A stretch of DNA of 50,581 nt from Phycisphaerae bacterium (GTDB taxonomy: Bacteria > Planctomycetota > Phycisphaerae > Sedimentisphaerales > Anaerobacaceae), in NCBI GenBank assembly GCA_030601745.1, contig JAUWBI010000014.1, positions 1 through 50,581 of the forward strand, read 5' to 3'. Position 1 is the first letter of the stretch; each line of letters begins with the position of its first letter. The notes below the pieces were generated by a model. That model saw only the letters and a program-made list of their open reading frames with translations. It did no database searches and had not been told where the DNA came from. Position numbers and translations under genes: made by a program. Of this stretch, positions 48,230-50,581 are shown one piece after another.

Positions 48230-49054
48230 CTAGTCCCGGGCCAAATAGCCGTTTTCAATAAGCCAGTTTTCTAATGCCTTAGAAGCAATTTCTTCTCTAT
48301 TCATATAAAGACTTCGTTCAGCTTTTGTTAAAGCATTGTCAATTTTTGGTTCTATGCTTAGTACTACCGTCTTTAATGCCCTTCCCTTTTTCGCCTCCCT
48401 GATTATCTCATCAGCACTTGCTTTTGGATGCTCCTTGCCATAGTCAACTGCCCTCTTTTTCTCGTGTCCATATAATTCTGGCATTGCATCTAATAATCGA
48501 TTTGCTTTTCTAAGATTTCCTTGTGCCGCATCAATAGCTCTTTTAACATCGGCTTTCTCCACTTTCTTTCGGCGCAATAGATCTTTGGCATAATCAGAAG
48601 CGCGCTCTTCGATCTTAATGTAATCTCTAACTGTTCGTAAAGGCAATCCCAAATCATCTGCAACTCTACGTTCATCTCTCTTGTACTTTTTATACATAGC
48701 CGTAATAGCTTCAGCTGTATCAGCATGATTTAGCTCTATTCTTTGCATATTTTCCACTAATGACTCAACTCTTGCATTGAAGTCACTATACTTTGATGGC
48801 TTAAACGTAGCTCTTATAGTTTTTTTGCGTAAGACCTTATGGGCCGCTAATCTCCTGTGACCAGAAATCAACTCGTAAGGTGGTTTACCGAATTCACCGC
48901 GTAAGACAATGGGATTTATAAGGCCGTGTTTTTTAATACTCGCAGCTAAGTCTTCTACACCGGCATCCCTATCGGTTTGTCTAACATTCAAACCAGTCTT
49001 GGCAGGATCCCTTATATCTTTTACAGGCACTTCGTGTATTATTTCTTCAGCCAT
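48230..49054 (-). CDS. ParB/Spo0J-like protein (no ParA partner)
   Basis: The ATG at 49054 has AAGGAG upstream and begins MAEEIIHEVPVKDIR. 274 residues: the ParB N-terminal domain with NPIVLRG and the nucleotide-binding GHRRLAAHKVL motif, then ENMQRIELNHADTAEAITAMYKKYKRDERRVADDLGLPLRTVRDYIKI, a clear HTH. The C-terminus (IDNALTKAERSLYMNREEIASKALENWLIENGYL) looks like a ribbon-helix-helix dimerisation or DNA-binding segment. No parA and no recognisable parS are present, so a chromosome-partition role is unlikely. ParB-like proteins paired with PAPS-reductase-like ones are known (IbrB-IbrA), and the same pairing recurs in this cluster. Confidence 0.78.
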   Translation of the reverse strand: MAEEIIHEVPVKDIRDPAKTGLNVRQTDRDAGVEDLAASIKKHGLINPIVLRGEFGKPPYELISGHRRLAAHKVLRKKTIRATFKPSKYSDFNARVESLVENMQRIELNHADTAEAITAMYKKYKRDERRVADDLGLPLRTVRDYIKIEERASDYAKDLLRRKKVEKADVKRAIDAAQGNLRKANRLLDAMPELYGHEKKRAVDYGKEHPKASADEIIREAKKGRALKTVVLSIEPKIDNALTKAERSLYMNREEIASKALENWLIENGYLARD

Positions 49055-49162
49055 TCCTTTTTTCTCCTTAGAGATTTTCAAATGTAAATATTATCTAATT
49101 TCAGATTATAACAATATCAAAGACTTGAAGTCTCGTCAACATAACGATTTCTGCCTGTTCCG

Positions 49163-49651
49163 TCAGTTAATAACCTCCCTGACAACAAAAACTAGAAAGT
49201 ATAATGCAACAATAACATACATTAGCCGAATCCAGTATTTGTGTTTGAGAAACAGGCGTTTGAACGCAAACTTCTGATCTTCCCTCATTCCAATTTTTCT
49301 TTCTATCGATAGTGGCCCCATTTTGTTGCCATTCTTGCCCAAAAATTCCGGAGGAAAAATAACTTCATTTTCAAGCTTCTCAAGAATATCCTCTGCTACT
49401 TTGCAAAGCCACCGATTCCGTATTTCAAAAAAGAGAAATGCCAAAGACGTGATAGTTCCCATCATCCCAATCGGGAGCCTCAGTCCAGAGTAACTCCCCT
49501 TGTATGAAGCGACCAGAGCATTAGCCAGAACACCCACTATGATGCAATAGTAATAAAACATAACCATACGTTGCCTCTGATGCGACTCAAACCATTTCCA
49601 TGCGTAATCAAACTGCAACTTAGCTCTTTCGTCTACTTCCCGCAATTCCAT
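49163..49651 (-). CDS. Small three-TM membrane protein (SLATT-like architecture)
   Basis: 162 residues. Membrane segments lie at about 29-49 (MVMFYYYCIIVGVLANALVA), 58-76 and 140-160. Between TM2 and the C-terminal helix is FFEIRNRWLCKVAEDILEKLE, a pattern seen in small membrane effectors of the SLATT group in nucleotide-signalling conflict systems and in other uncharacterised membrane proteins. I cannot assign the family with certainty. It is on the same strand as the ParB-like gene but 109 bp upstream, so it may or may not belong to that transcript. Confidence 0.5.
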   Translation of the reverse strand: MELREVDERAKLQFDYAWKWFESHQRQRMVMFYYYCIIVGVLANALVASYKGSYSGLRLPIGMMGTITSLAFLFFEIRNRWLCKVAEDILEKLENEVIFPPEFLGKNGNKMGPLSIERKIGMREDQKFAFKRLFLKHKYWIRLMYVIVALYFLVFVVREVIN

Positions 49652-50156
49652 TTACTTACCTCTAATTTCACGCTCTCTTACACACATACTTTTTCACCCA
49701 TTAACACTACCCAAAACCGCATTTCCCGTCAATTCTAAAAATCCGCGCTTAATTACTATTGAACTATCGGTGTCAATCAGTGTTAATCCGTGTCTAAAAA
49801 ATTCGTGCTAATTCGTGGCCAATTTTGAATTTTGCACTATGGTTTTGCACTTTTCACTTCAAGTTTTTAGCCTCCCCGAAATACAACATACTAATTGTCC
49901 ACATAGCACCAAACACGCAGGGGGGTGCAAAAAAGTGTGCAAAAAAGCGCACTTTTTACGCATTTTTGCGCACTTTTGCGCACTTTTTAACCATTTTTAC
50001 CCGCTTTTTTCCAGTCAACCTGCGTGTTTGATGCGAAAACCTGCGTATTTGATTGAAGAAGTTATGCATTGATGCGAATATTTCTCGCCGCAATAAAGGG
50101 CATAAAACGGGCATTTCCGGCAGTCCTAATAACTAAATGTCCAATTTATAATTTAC
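49652..50156. repeat. Repeat and hairpin region before the second pilus ATPase gene
   Basis: No gene. AATCAGTGTTAATCCGTGTC and AATTCGTG modules (49775-49823) match repeats at 1800-2060 and 45455-45490. At 49910-49921 CAAACACGCAGG and at 50019-50030 CCTGCGTGTTTG form a perfect 12-bp inverted repeat. Inside it, GTGCAAAAAAGTGTGC pairs imperfectly with a TTTTGCGCACTTTTGCGCAC run that contains repeated GCGCACTTTT units. A further CCTGCGTATTTGAT follows at 50041. Confidence 0.6.
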
Positions 50157-50185
50157 TTGCCAAAAAGGCTTTAATGTTATATAAT
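50157..50185 (+). promoter_or_regulatory. Promoter of the second PilB/GspE gene
   Basis: TTGCCA (50157-50162), a 17-bp spacer and TATAAT (50180-50185). The ATG is at 50234, with AGGAG at about 50220-50224. Confidence 0.6.
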
Positions 50186-50233
50186 AGGGTAGATTCGAAA
50201 CGGAAACGGAATTGATTATAGGAGCAAACCCCG

Positions 50234-50581
50234 ATGGGAAAAATGAAAACAGCGCAAACGCTCCCCCCCATAGAACAATTGAGGAGCAGAACACTCGGCA
50301 GGATACTTATAAAAATGGGTGTTCTGACCAGGGAAAAGGTCCATGAATGCCTGAAAATCCAGAAACAGCGGCATGGGACCATACAAATAGGCCGGATATT
50401 CCTTGAGCTTGGGTTGATAGATGAAAAGCAGCTGCAAATTGCACTTGCGGCCCAGCGGGGGATGGAATATGTAAACCTGGACGAGATAGATATCCATCCT
50501 GATGTAATCGAGAAGGTGCCGGCCCAAATGGCAAAGACATATCACCTCGTACCAGTCGAATATAATAAAGCGCAAAATGAG
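50234..50581 (+). CDS. PilB/GspE-type ATPase, N-terminal part (runs off the window)
   Basis: An open frame from ATG 50234 to the last base, 116 codons without stop. It encodes two MshEN-type modules: RTLGRILIKMGVLTREKVHECLKIQ and IQIGRIFLELGLIDEKQLQIALAAQRGMEYVNLDEI, then IHPDVIEKVPAQMAKTYHLVPVEYN. This is the regulatory N-terminus of an assembly ATPase, paralogous to pilB at 41915. The ATPase domain must lie beyond the window. It has its own promoter, so the locus holds two extension-type ATPases plus PilT. Confidence 0.8.
   Translation, partial: MGKMKTAQTLPPIEQLRSRTLGRILIKMGVLTREKVHECLKIQKQRHGTIQIGRIFLELGLIDEKQLQIALAAQRGMEYVNLDEIDIHPDVIEKVPAQMAKTYHLVPVEYNKAQNE

Noticed and set aside
48230-50160. 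A parS site or plasmid origin near the ParB-like gene
   Set aside because: No match to the TGTTTCACGTGAAACA parS consensus and no ParA or Rep gene; the iterated GCGCACTTTT motif is reported only as a structure of unknown role.

Overview
The window looks like a contig from an uncultured planctomycete of the Phycisphaerae/Sedimentisphaerales kind. This is inferred from gene content (many lipoprotein glycoside hydrolases, SUMF1-type domains, TolB-like propellers) and from dispersed repeats whose chance translations (MQNKAN..., ENKSNWTLGENKPN..., LTRIGTN...) I recognise as common in genomes of that group. No rRNA, tRNA or CRISPR array was seen.

Layout. (1) 1-2.9 kb: a helix-hairpin-helix protein with a rewritten C-terminus, a stand-alone DeoR-type sensor domain, then repeat-rich DNA holding a consensus promoter in front of a possible structured RNA. 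(2) 2.9-21.2 kb: a divergent L-arabinose/arabinan locus. Leftward are an ABC transporter (ATPase, permease) and a GH172 lipoprotein. Rightward are a GH127-GH51 fusion lipoprotein, a mutarotase lipoprotein, a sodium/sugar symporter, L-ribulokinase, L-ribulose-5-phosphate 4-epimerase and a FucI/AraA-type isomerase. Together they would release, import and isomerise L-arabinose into the pentose phosphate pathway. (3) 21.2-28.0 kb, leftward: an SGNH protein, an MBOAT acyltransferase, a lipoprotein fusing a formylglycine-generating-enzyme-like domain to a class II histone-deacetylase-like domain, and two tandem TolB-like propellers; this may be an acylation/deacylation locus for an exported glycan. 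(4) 28.2-38.7 kb: RtcA, a GH95 lipoprotein, a class IV aminotransferase, ribosomal protein L21, a siroheme-synthase-type protein, an orphan fumarase beta subunit, a four-helix-bundle element, a YchF-like ATPase and two sugar/polyol dehydrogenases. (5) 38.7-40.5 kb: AT-rich small genes (two retropepsin-like proteases, a broken DUF4160 gene, DUF2442) separated by repeats with attC-like ends. (6) 40.6-44.8 kb and 50.2 kb to the end: cinA, pilB, pilT and the start of a second PilB/GspE. Between them, on the opposite strand (45.9-49.7 kb), is a compact cluster of ParB-like, KorB-HTH-like, restriction-endonuclease-like and PP-loop/PAPS-reductase-like proteins plus a small membrane protein. It is the best candidate here for an undescribed defence or DNA-modification system.

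The most striking feature at sequence level is a family of short GC palindromes inserted inside coding regions without breaking the frame. Five copies are each bounded by short direct repeats exactly 27 bp apart, and a sixth is bounded by a 6-bp repeat 30 bp apart; that one is cleanly absent from the adjacent paralogue. Other palindrome classes also lie in frame, and one dispersed repeat sits at the junction of the GH127-GH51 fusion. This resembles the logic of Rickettsia palindromic elements, with unrelated sequences.
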